5,471 bases of DNA, from contig CALLZQ010000400.1 in the NCBI GenBank assembly GCA_937858255.1, forward strand, positions 1 through 5,471, given 5' to 3'. Source of the DNA: an uncultured Tabrizicola sp. (GTDB lineage: Bacteria > Pseudomonadota > Alphaproteobacteria > Rhodobacterales > Rhodobacteraceae). A program made the position numbers and the translations under genes. The notes beneath the pieces are model-generated. The model saw nothing but the letters and a program-made list of their open reading frames with translations, ran no database searches and was not told the DNA's origin. Within the stretch, counting starts at the first letter, position 1, and the number at the start of each line of letters is the position of its first letter. Positions 1 through 5,471 of this stretch are shown piece by piece.

Positions 1-1
1 C

Positions 2-553
2 TGGGGCTTCCTGCACACGCTGCACGGGGTGAACTACCACAGCCACGGCACCCAGATCCCCGCCGCCCACGGGCACCTTGCCTTCTCCGGCGCCTATGTC
101 TGCCTTAACCTTGCGATCATCTCTTATGCCATGCCGCATCTGCGCGGACGCGACCCGTTCAATCAGGTGCTGAACATGGCCTCGTTCTGGATGATGTCGG
201 CGGGCGTGGTGTTCATGACCTTCACGCTGACCTTTGCCGGCACGGTGCAGACCCATCTGCAACGGGTGAATGGCGAGGCGTTCATGGATGTTCAGGCTCA
301 GTTGTGGATCTTCTACGCCATGCGCTTTGGCTCGGGCATTGCCGTGGTTCTGGGGGCGGTGCTGTTCATCTATGCCGTTCTGGTGCCGCGCCGTGAAATC
401 ATCGAACCCGGCCAAGTGGCCCCGGCGGAGCGATGGAGATGGATGGCAACATCAACACGAAGGGGGCGGCGCAAGCCCCCTTCTACCTCCCGCAAGGGGA
501 CGAGTGCGAAATCTTCGCCGCCGCCGCCGCCCATGATCTGCCGATCCTGCTGA
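2..553 (+). CDS. norB: Nitric oxide reductase cytochrome b subunit NorB, C-terminal part (5' end outside window)
   Basis: Catalytic subunit of the cytochrome c-dependent nitric oxide reductase (2 NO to N2O), an integral membrane protein of the heme-copper oxidase superfamily. The reading frame is open at the left edge, starting WGFLHTLHGVNY. The AAHGHLAF motif holds the paired histidines (codons 68-70 and 74-76) that in this family ligate heme b3 and heme b. Three hydrophobic helices follow (about 74-145, 170-255 and 300-380), matching the last three of NorB's twelve. Recognisable NorB ends near EPGQVAPAE at base 430. The frame then runs 40 more codons to a TGA at 551-553, inside norQ; this tail is basic and Ser/Pro-rich and looks like out-of-frame norQ sequence. 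A TGA at 431-433, where CGA now stands, would give the expected end and a TGATG junction with norQ. The NorB identity is firm; the true C-terminus is uncertain. Confidence 0.93.
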   Translation, partial: WGFLHTLHGVNYHSHGTQIPAAHGHLAFSGAYVCLNLAIISYAMPHLRGRDPFNQVLNMASFWMMSAGVVFMTFTLTFAGTVQTHLQRVNGEAFMDVQAQLWIFYAMRFGSGIAVVLGAVLFIYAVLVPRREIIEPGQVAPAERWRWMATSTRRGRRKPPSTSRKGTSAKSSPPPPPMICRSC

Positions 554-1245
554 AAGGCCCGACTGGCTGTGGCAAGACCCGCTTTGTCGCCCATATGGCC
601 GCGCGTCTGGGCCGTCCGCTTTATACCGTGGCCTGCCATGACGATCTGTCGGCGGCTGATCCGATCGGGCGCTATCTGCTCAAGGGCGGTGAGACGATCT
701 GGGTCGATGGCCCGCTGACCCGCGCCGTGCGCGAGGGTGGCATCTGCTATCTCGACGAGGTGGTCGAGGCCCGCAAGGATGTAACCGTTGTCCTGCATCC
801 ACTGACCGATGACCGGCGCATCCTGCCCATCGACCGCACCGGCGAAGAGCTGGAGGCCGCCCCCGGCTTTCTGCTGGTGGCCTCGTATAACCCCGGCTAC
901 CAGAATATCCTGAAGACGCTGAAACCCTCGACCCGTCAGCGCTTTGTCAGCCTTGAATTCACCTTCCCCCGTCCCGAGCATGAAATCCCCGTCGTGGTCC
1001 GTGAAAGCGGCCTGTCCGAGGATCGCGTGCGCCCCCTCGTCCGTCTGGCGAACAAGCTGCGCGCCATGAAGGGGCAGGATCTGGAGGAAGGCGTCTCGAC
1101 CCGCCTTGTCGTCTATGCCGCCACGCTGATTGCCGGCGGCATGGCCACCGAAACCGCCATCCGTACCGCGATGATCGAACCGCTGACGGATGATGCGGAT
1201 GTAAAGGCCGGGCTCCGCGATCTTGTGACAGCCGTTTTCGGGTGA
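433..1245 (+). CDS. norQ: NorQ, MoxR-type AAA+ ATPase for nitric oxide reductase activation
   Basis: Cytoplasmic AAA+ ATPase of the MoxR/CbbQ/NorQ/NirQ group, required with NorD for active NO reductase and thought to drive insertion of the non-heme iron into NorB. The protein is 270 residues, the usual length. Visible motifs are Walker A GPTGCGKT (42-49), Walker B ICYLDE (104-109), a sensor-1 region ASYNPG (150-155), a candidate arginine finger in STRQRF (166-171) and a sensor-2-like STR (222-224). The stretch FYLPQGDECEIF before Walker A is typical of the family N-terminus. Two in-frame ATGs are possible, at 433 and 439. GGAG at 427-430 sits 2 nt from the first and 8 nt from the second, so the protein may really start MDGN at 439. 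The gene follows norB directly and is probably coupled to its translation. Confidence 0.95.
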   Translation: MEMDGNINTKGAAQAPFYLPQGDECEIFAAAAAHDLPILLKGPTGCGKTRFVAHMAARLGRPLYTVACHDDLSAADPIGRYLLKGGETIWVDGPLTRAVREGGICYLDEVVEARKDVTVVLHPLTDDRRILPIDRTGEELEAAPGFLLVASYNPGYQNILKTLKPSTRQRFVSLEFTFPRPEHEIPVVVRESGLSEDRVRPLVRLANKLRAMKGQDLEEGVSTRLVVYAATLIAGGMATETAIRTAMIEPLTDDADVKAGLRDLVTAVFG

Positions 1246-1253
1246 GGCCGGTC

Positions 1254-3212
1254 ATGTCACGGATCGAATTCGAGCCATGGGAACCCGAAGAAACCGTCGG
1301 GAAACTGTGGCACGCCTTTGCCAGTCGTCTGGACGCTGATCCCGTCCACGACGGAGCCCGTGTCCCGCTGTCACAGGTGGGCGGACGGCTGGCAGTCCTT
1401 TTCCGCGGTCTCGGCGGTGATCCCGCCGTCGAGACCCGCGCCACGGCAGAAGAGGCGTCACATCACCGCCTGTCGCTGATCCGGCGTCTGGGCACCTGGG
1501 CCGACCGGCTGCCGCGGGCCTCGTTCGATGGCGCAAGCCTGCGCCTGCCGGAATCGCTGGCGGTCTTTCCGGCGGCCGAGGCCAATGCCGCGCTCTATAT
1601 CTGGCTGGCGGCCGTCGCGGCCCATGCCGGCGCCCCGGAAGACCATGCGGATCCGCTGCGCGCCGATCTGGCCGCGCTGGTGGCGGCGCAGCGGATGGTT
1701 GCCGCCACGCTGGCCGATGCGCCGGGGTTCCGGTCGCTTTATTCCGATCTCTGTGCCGCCACCCTTGCCACCCGGCAAACCGCCCGCCTGCCCGAGGCCG
1801 AGGCAACGGTTGAGGCGCTGGTGCGCCATGCACTGGGCGATCCCGCCCCCCTGCCCCGCAAGGCCGCCCGCCTGCAAGAGGCGATGGCCACGGGCGATCT
1901 GTCGGCCATCCCCCCTGCCCCGCGCCGCTATCGCCCCTTTCGCCCGGTCGCACTCTGGCCCGATCTGCGCCCGCTGGCCCGATCCGAGGCCATCGCCGTG
2001 GAACCCCCCGCCACCGAGGGCGGCCCCGAACAGGCCGCGGGCGAGCGCACACACCGCGCCCGCCGCCGCAAGGCCGATCAGGCCGACCGCAATGACAGTT
2101 TCATCCTGCACAAGTTCGAGGCGATCCTCAGTTGGGCCGAATTCGCCAATCTGAACCGCCGTGTCGAAGAGGATGATGAGGAAGACGCCAAGAAAGCCGC
2201 CGACGATCAGGATGAGATTGGCCTTGGCCAGATGTCCAAGGCCCCGGCCACCCGGCTGAAACTGCATCTCGATCTCGCCCCCGAAGATGTGGACCGCGAG
2301 GCGCTTTCCGGCCAGACCATCTATCCCGAATGGGACGTGCGCACCGCCGCTTATCTGCCCGCTCATACCCGAGTTCTTTCCTCACGGGTCGAGGCGGTCG
2401 AGGCGACGCCCCCGTTTCGGGACGATCCGCGCGCCGCGGCCCGTATCCGCGCCGTCCGCCGCCAGTTCGAGGCTCTGCGTCCCAGCCGCGTTTCGACCCC
2501 TGGCCACCCGGAGGGCGATGAATTGGCCCCGGATCGTGCCGTGCGGGCGCGGGTCGATTTTTATGCCTGCGGCGGGGGGAGCGATCGGGTCTGGCGGCAG
2601 ACCCGCCCCGAGGCCCGCGATCTGGCAGTTTCCATCCTGCTCGATGTATCACGCTCGACCGAAAGCGCGATCCCCGGCCATGGTCATGGCGGGCGCAGCG
2701 TCATTGATGTGGAACGCGAGGCGCTCGCCGCCCTGGCCTGGGGGCTGGAGGCGGTGGGCGACAGCTTTGCCATTCACGCCTTTTCCTCGCTGAAACGTCA
2801 CCGGGTCTATCTGCAAGAGGCCAAGGGCTTTGACGAGCCGATGGGGGCCATGGTCGAGAGCCGCATCGCCGCGCTGAGGCCCGGCCATTATACCCGCCTT
2901 GGCGCCGCGATCCGCCATGTCTCGGCCGGGCTGGCCCGGCAGTCGCGCAAGCGGCGGCTGTTGTTGGTTATCACCGATGGCAAGCCCAATGATCTGGACC
3001 ATTACGAAGGCCGCCACGGCATCGAGGACAGCATGATGGCGGTGCGTGAGGCCCGCCGCGCCGGTCATTCGGTCTTTGGCATCACCGTGGACCGCGATGG
3101 CAAAAGCTGGTTTCCCCGCATCTTCGGTCAGGGTGGCTTTGCCCTCGTGCCCGATCCCGAGCGCCTGACGCTGGCCCTGCCGATGATCTATCGCCAGTTG
3201 GTGACCGGATGA
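1254..3212 (+). CDS. norD: NorD, VWA-domain protein for nitric oxide reductase activation
   Basis: Large partner of NorQ. In CbbQO-type and NorQD-type pairs the VWA protein is thought to link the AAA+ ring to its target, here NorCB. Starting at ATG 1254 gives 652 residues. GAGG at 1244-1247 lies 6 nt upstream, so this start is preferred over the in-frame GTG at 1242 that overlaps the norQ stop. The N-terminus begins MSRIEFEPWEPEETVGKLW, and the N-terminal half is Ala/Arg-rich and helical in character. A strongly acidic stretch (about residues 305-323) precedes the conserved middle region. The C-terminal VWA domain has a complete-looking MIDAS site: DVSRS (464-468), Thr547 in HYTRLG and Asp575 in ITDGKPND. 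No transmembrane segment is obvious, so it is probably cytoplasmic or membrane-associated through NorQ/NorB. The stop overlaps the norE start as ATGA. Confidence 0.94.
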   Translation: MSRIEFEPWEPEETVGKLWHAFASRLDADPVHDGARVPLSQVGGRLAVLFRGLGGDPAVETRATAEEASHHRLSLIRRLGTWADRLPRASFDGASLRLPESLAVFPAAEANAALYIWLAAVAAHAGAPEDHADPLRADLAALVAAQRMVAATLADAPGFRSLYSDLCAATLATRQTARLPEAEATVEALVRHALGDPAPLPRKAARLQEAMATGDLSAIPPAPRRYRPFRPVALWPDLRPLARSEAIAVEPPATEGGPEQAAGERTHRARRRKADQADRNDSFILHKFEAILSWAEFANLNRRVEEDDEEDAKKAADDQDEIGLGQMSKAPATRLKLHLDLAPEDVDREALSGQTIYPEWDVRTAAYLPAHTRVLSSRVEAVEATPPFRDDPRAAARIRAVRRQFEALRPSRVSTPGHPEGDELAPDRAVRARVDFYACGGGSDRVWRQTRPEARDLAVSILLDVSRSTESAIPGHGHGGRSVIDVEREALAALAWGLEAVGDSFAIHAFSSLKRHRVYLQEAKGFDEPMGAMVESRIAALRPGHYTRLGAAIRHVSAGLARQSRKRRLLLVITDGKPNDLDHYEGRHGIEDSMMAVREARRAGHSVFGITVDRDGKSWFPRIFGQGGFALVPDPERLTLALPMIYRQLVTG

Positions 3213-3781
3213 CGCCTGCGCCTGCCCCGCCGCAGTCAGAGCGGCGTTCGGCGCTCGACGATCTGCCGGGCGATCTGATGATGTGGGTGCTGATCGTGTC
3301 AGAGCTTGCGGTGTTCGGCGCCGGGCTGGTCGCCTTTCTGGCGGTCCGACTGACCGATCCGGCGGGGTTTTCCGCCGCGCAGGCGCATCTGCACCGCACC
3401 GGCGCCGGGATCAATACCGTGGTTCTGGTGACTTCAGGCTGGTGCGCCGCGCTTGCACTTGCGGCGGTGCGCGCCGGTCAACTGGCCCGGACGCGGGCGC
3501 TGCTGGTGGTGGCCAGCGGCCTCGGCGCGGTTTTCCTGTATCTCAAGGCAGGGGAATATGCCGATCTGGCCCGCGCGGGGATCAGCTTTGAAACCCATGT
3601 GTTCTTTACCTTTTCCTATCTGCTGACCGGATTTCATGCCGCGCATGTCGTGGCGGGCATGGTGATCCTGCTGGGGGTGGCGCTGCGCCCCGCCCCCCGA
3701 CCGGTCGAGGTCGGCGCGGCCTTCTGGCATATGGTCGATCTGGTCTGGGTCTTGCTGTTTCCCGTGGTCTATCTGCTATGA
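3209..3781 (+). CDS. norE: NorE, cytochrome c oxidase subunit III-like membrane protein
   Basis: A 190-residue integral membrane protein of the cytochrome c oxidase subunit III family. NorE is an accessory protein of the nor cluster in Paracoccus-type denitrifiers; with NorF it supports full NO reductase activity, but its exact role is not settled. After a short Pro-rich N-terminus come five hydrophobic segments at about residues 23-47, 69-88, 97-113, 130-160 and 170-190. Subunit III hallmarks include LMMWVLIVSE in helix 1, GFHAAHV (141-147) and WHMVDLVWVLLFP (173-185). The ATG at 3209 overlaps the norD stop (ATGA) and no good Shine-Dalgarno sequence is visible, so translation is probably coupled to norD. 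The norF start overlaps its stop in the same way. A stand-alone oxidase subunit III is unlikely given the short length and the neighbours. Confidence 0.93.
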   Translation: MTPAPAPPQSERRSALDDLPGDLMMWVLIVSELAVFGAGLVAFLAVRLTDPAGFSAAQAHLHRTGAGINTVVLVTSGWCAALALAAVRAGQLARTRALLVVASGLGAVFLYLKAGEYADLARAGISFETHVFFTFSYLLTGFHAAHVVAGMVILLGVALRPAPRPVEVGAAFWHMVDLVWVLLFPVVYLL

Positions 3782-4035
3782 CGACAGACCCCGTCACCCG
3801 CGCCTGGGCCTTGCTGATCGCGCTTTCCGCCCTGTCGACGGCGGTGGCCGCCTCGGGCGCCCAAGGCCGGATTCTGGCGTTTCTGGTGCTGCCGCTGGCC
3901 TGGGCCAAGGCGCAGATCATCCTGAATCGCTATCTGCATCTGTCGCAGGCCCCGGCCATCGCGCGCGGCTTTGCCTTGGTGCTGGCCGGGCTGATGGTGC
4001 TGCTGATCGGGCTGGCCAGCCTAGCCGCCCCGTGA
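3778..4035 (+). CDS. norF: NorF, small membrane protein of the nor cluster
   Basis: An 85-residue hydrophobic protein, last gene of the operon. It resembles the bacterial cytochrome c oxidase subunit IV-like proteins, and with NorE it is associated with full NO reduction activity in Paracoccus. Hydrophobic segments are visible at about residues 8-26, 31-48 and 64-82. The middle part FLVLPLAWAKAQIILNRYLH (residues 35-54) resembles the conserved helix of that family, in which a Lys and a His/Tyr region sit near the membrane face. The start forms an ATGA overlap with the norE stop and lacks its own clear ribosome binding site, indicating translational coupling. Its last 15 bases overlap the 3' end of the convergent nnr gene. 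The call rests on size, hydrophobicity and position after norE more than on strong motifs. Confidence 0.88.
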   Translation: MTTDPVTRAWALLIALSALSTAVAASGAQGRILAFLVLPLAWAKAQIILNRYLHLSQAPAIARGFALVLAGLMVLLIGLASLAAP

Positions 4036-4725
4036 CCAGGCCTGCGCCGGATCCTCATCGGCGTAATCGCGCAAGGCATCCAGATCGGTGATCGTCGCCA
4101 CATTGTTCCGGATGGCGACGCCGTGATCTTTCAGGCGGGCAAAGGCGCGGCTCAGGCTCTCGGGTTTCATCCCCAGACGCCCGGCGATCAGCACCTTGTC
4201 ATAGGGCAGCACCACCTTGCACGCACCCGAGGTGCAGTCGGCCAATTCCAGCAGGAATTCCGCCACGCGCTGCGCCCCGGTCTGGGCCTTCAGCGCCTCG
4301 ATCTGCGAGACCAGCGCATGCAGATGCGTATAGGTTGCCGACAGCATCGATACCGCGATTTCCGGCGAGTCCTCGATCATGCGCATGAAGACGCTGGCTT
4401 CGATACGGATCAGCCGGCAACCCGTGACCGCCTCGGCCGCGACCGGATAGGGCATGTTGCGAAAGGCGACCGCCTCGCCGAAACTGCTGCCCTTGGTAAA
4501 GACATTGACCACCGCCTCGGCGCCATTTGGGGCGATGCGATACAGTTTCACCCAGCCCTCGGCGACGATATAGATCGCACGGGCCTGTTCACCTTGCAGA
4601 AAGATCGTGGCGCCGCGTTCAAATTCGCGCAGATGCGCCGCGCCAAGCACCGCCTCGACCACCACCTCGGGGGCCGATCCCAAAAGGACCGACTCGCGCG
4701 CAAGCCTGTAATACTCCGCCTTCAT
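4021..4725 (-). CDS. nnr: Crp/Fnr-family transcriptional regulator, probably Nnr/NnrR (NO-responsive activator of denitrification genes)
   Basis: Predicted NO-sensing activator of nir and nor promoters. Translation from ATG 4725 gives 234 residues, with AGGG 8 nt upstream (4734-4737); in-frame ATGs at 4761 and 4776 would add 12 or 17 residues that do not look like the family. An N-terminal cyclic-nucleotide-binding-type beta-roll (about 35-110) includes GATIFLQGEQ and GSSFGEAVAF. A long dimerisation helix (about 115-147) and a winged helix-turn-helix (about 172-215) follow. The recognition helix reads ESLSR (189-193), keeping the Glu, Ser and Arg that FNR uses to read TTGAT-type half-sites. 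The N-terminal cysteine cluster of FNR is absent, which argues against an oxygen-sensing [4Fe-4S] protein; cysteines occur only at 103, 164 and 169. Position next to norF supports Nnr. A DNR-type name is possible, since these subgroups cannot be separated by eye. Confidence 0.86.
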   Translation of the reverse strand: MKAEYYRLARESVLLGSAPEVVVEAVLGAAHLREFERGATIFLQGEQARAIYIVAEGWVKLYRIAPNGAEAVVNVFTKGSSFGEAVAFRNMPYPVAAEAVTGCRLIRIEASVFMRMIEDSPEIAVSMLSATYTHLHALVSQIEALKAQTGAQRVAEFLLELADCTSGACKVVLPYDKVLIAGRLGMKPESLSRAFARLKDHGVAIRNNVATITDLDALRDYADEDPAQAWSRGG

Positions 4726-4869
4726 GCCGCCGGCCCTGCCTTGCTGATGTTCCCGCCCCATGCAAGTTCTGCACATTACCTAGGCGTATCGGTTTTTGCA
4801 AAGCAACTGTCATCGGCGGGCCACCTGCGTCAGACCCCCGGCGAATTGGGCAAAAGGGCAGAGCCGCCG
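4726..4869 (-). promoter_or_regulatory. nnr leader and probable promoter region, between the nnr start and the IS end
   Basis: This 144-base stretch is the only substantial non-IS intergenic DNA in the window and must hold whatever native promoter of nnr remains. Reading toward nnr, the AGGG at 4734-4737 is the likely ribosome binding site. TAATGT at 4778-4773 could serve as a weak -10. Upstream of it, TTGCT-TTGC-AAAAA (4806-4793) resembles an FNR/NNR-type box in one half only. No strong -35/-10 pair is visible. Bases 4830-4869 are also read as the tail of the transposase frame that runs out of the IS. The promoter assignment is inferred mainly from position. Confidence 0.35.
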
Positions 4870-5471
4870 TGACCTGCCCCCGGTCGTCCCTCGTGCATAT
4901 CGATGGGTCCTTTGGATCGGTTGTTGTCGGTTTCGGGTTGGGCAAGCGCCCCGGGCGTGGAGCCCTCAGATGGCTCAAGCGCCCGGCGCGCGTCGGACGG
5001 GGTCTTGTTACCCAGCGAAGAATGCGGCCTGACGTTGTTGTAATCGTATCGCCAGATCGCCAACTTTCGGCGGGCTTCAGCCAGGCTGACGAAGATCTCT
5101 TCGTTCAGGCATTCGTCGCGCAGGCTGCCGTTGAAGGACACGGTGTCGCCATTCTGCTGCGGCTTGCACGGATCGGTGTAATGCCACTTAACCCTGTTGT
5201 CGTTCGCCCCCTTCAGGATGGCCTTGCTGGTGAACTCGGTGCAATTGTCAGAGACGATGCAAGCCGGCTTGCCGTAAATCCTGACCCGCGCATCGAGTCC
5301 CCGTGCAACCCTGGCCCCCAAGATACTGGTGTCTGCGATCAGCGCCAGATTCTCTCGGCGGCAATCGTCGTTCGCGGCCAGAATGCGGAACCTCCGGCAA
5401 GCCCCGAATGTGTCCGGCAGGAGGTCCAGCGGCCAGCGCAGGTTCGGCTGCATGGGGCCCCGGCATTTGTG
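4830..5471 (-). CDS. IS3-family transposase OrfB, C-terminal part, probably inactive (5' end outside window)
   Basis: The protein resembles the C-terminal integrase-core domain of IS3-family OrfB. Its frame is open at the right edge (first codons H-K-C-R-G-P), so the N-terminal part is missing from view. Counting from the Met at 5453, family landmarks are PNLRWPLD with the first catalytic Asp (10), VSDNCTEF with the second Asp (69), [20 protein letters not shown] (99-118) and [20 protein letters not shown] (134-153). The third catalytic residue, a Glu expected 35 residues after Asp69, is Val105 (codon GTG at 5141-5139), one base from GAG. Other substitutions at usually conserved positions (WPLD for WSLD, SDNC for SDNG) suggest decay. 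The frame passes the IS end near 4870 and stops at 4830 in flanking DNA, so the last dozen or so residues are probably not native. It is in the same orientation as nnr, 104 bases upstream. Confidence 0.82.
   Translation of the reverse strand, partial: HKCRGPMQPNLRWPLDLLPDTFGACRRFRILAANDDCRRENLALIADTSILGARVARGLDARVRIYGKPACIVSDNCTEFTSKAILKGANDNRVKWHYTDPCKPQQNGDTVSFNGSLRDECLNEEIFVSLAEARRKLAIWRYDYNNVRPHSSLGNKTPSDARRALEPSEGSTPGALAQPETDNNRSKGPIDMHEGRPGAGHGGSALLPNSPGV
4870..4889. repeat. Probable terminal inverted repeat of the IS3-family element
   Basis: The sequence begins TGACCTGCCCCCGG. On the transposase strand it ends GGGGGCAGGTCA, the TG...CA-type terminus expected for an IS3-family end. The partner repeat lies outside the window, so the exact repeat length and the match between ends are unknown. 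The bases just outside (CCG at 4867-4869) would be part of any 3-4 bp target duplication. Confidence 0.5.
4870..5471 (-). mobile_element. IS3-family insertion sequence, transposase-downstream end (partial)
   Basis: The element is defined by the OrfB transposase fragment and by a terminal-repeat-like sequence starting TGACCTGCCCCC at 4870, where IS3-family elements would be expected to end with 5'-TG. It continues past the right edge, so the other end, the first reading frame (orfA) and the target duplication cannot be seen. The inner boundary is inferred from the TG terminus, the G/C-rich tract typical of this family's ends, and its position just after the conserved OrfB C-terminus. The subgroup (IS407- or IS51-like) is not determined. 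Confidence 0.7.

Noticed and set aside
431..553. The NorB C-terminal tail as a genuine new domain
   Set aside because: The 40 residues are low-complexity and encoded by the out-of-frame norQ 5' region; stop-codon loss explains it better.
1242..1253. GTG at 1242 as the norD start
   Set aside because: It has no ribosome binding site at a suitable distance, whereas ATG 1254 has GAGG 6 nt upstream and gives a family-like N-terminus.
1458..2366. Long open frame of 302 codons on the minus strand opposite norD
   Set aside because: It is a shadow of the GC-rich norD coding strand. The translation is Gly/Arg/Gln-rich without recognisable motifs, while norD on the plus strand is clearly real.
4796..4806. 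Inverted repeat TTGC-AAA-GCAA as a perfect operator
   Set aside because: It is only 11 bases with a 3-base spacer, too short and wrongly spaced for a canonical FNR/NNR box; such a short palindrome occurs by chance.
4123..4872. Open frame of 249 codons on the plus strand opposite nnr, running into the IS end
   Set aside because: It is antisense to a well-supported Crp/Fnr gene, has Gln/His/Arg-rich composition typical of shadow frames, and shows no domain.
1..5471. CRISPR arrays, tRNA or rRNA genes, toxin-antitoxin or defence genes
   Set aside because: No regularly spaced repeats, no cloverleaf-like or rRNA-like sequence, and no such protein families were seen; nearly all bases are assigned to nor genes, nnr or the IS.

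Overview
The window is GC-rich and its gene order matches the nitric oxide reductase cluster of Paracoccus and related Rhodobacterales (norCBQDEF). It most likely comes from a denitrifying alphaproteobacterium of that type. The assignment rests on gene order and protein character; no search was run.

Layout: bases 1-430 encode the C-terminal third of NorB, the catalytic subunit of cytochrome c-dependent nitric oxide reductase; norC and the rest of norB lie to the left, outside the window. On the same strand follow norQ (MoxR-type AAA+ ATPase), norD (VWA-domain protein), norE (cytochrome oxidase subunit III-like membrane protein) and norF (small membrane protein). Junctions are tight, with an 8-nt norQ-norD gap and ATGA overlaps at norD-norE and norE-norF, so this is one translationally coupled operon. 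NorCB reduces NO to N2O in the cytoplasmic membrane. NorQ and NorD are thought to act together as an ATPase/VWA pair that matures the enzyme, probably by inserting the non-heme iron. NorE and NorF support NO reduction.

On the minus strand, converging on norF and overlapping it by 15 bases, is a Crp/Fnr-family regulator best read as Nnr/NnrR, the NO-responsive activator of nir and nor genes. Upstream of it, from about 4870 to the right edge, lies the end of an IS3-family insertion sequence carrying a partial OrfB transposase gene in the same direction as nnr. The transposase has lost the catalytic glutamate of its DDE triad and its reading frame runs through the element end into the nnr leader, so it looks decayed.

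No undescribed system is apparent. The most notable points are an apparent loss of the norB stop codon (CGA where TGA would give a TGATG junction with norQ), the inactive-looking transposase, and the placement of the IS end 144 bases from the nnr start. Apart from the region between nnr and the IS, there is essentially no non-coding DNA.
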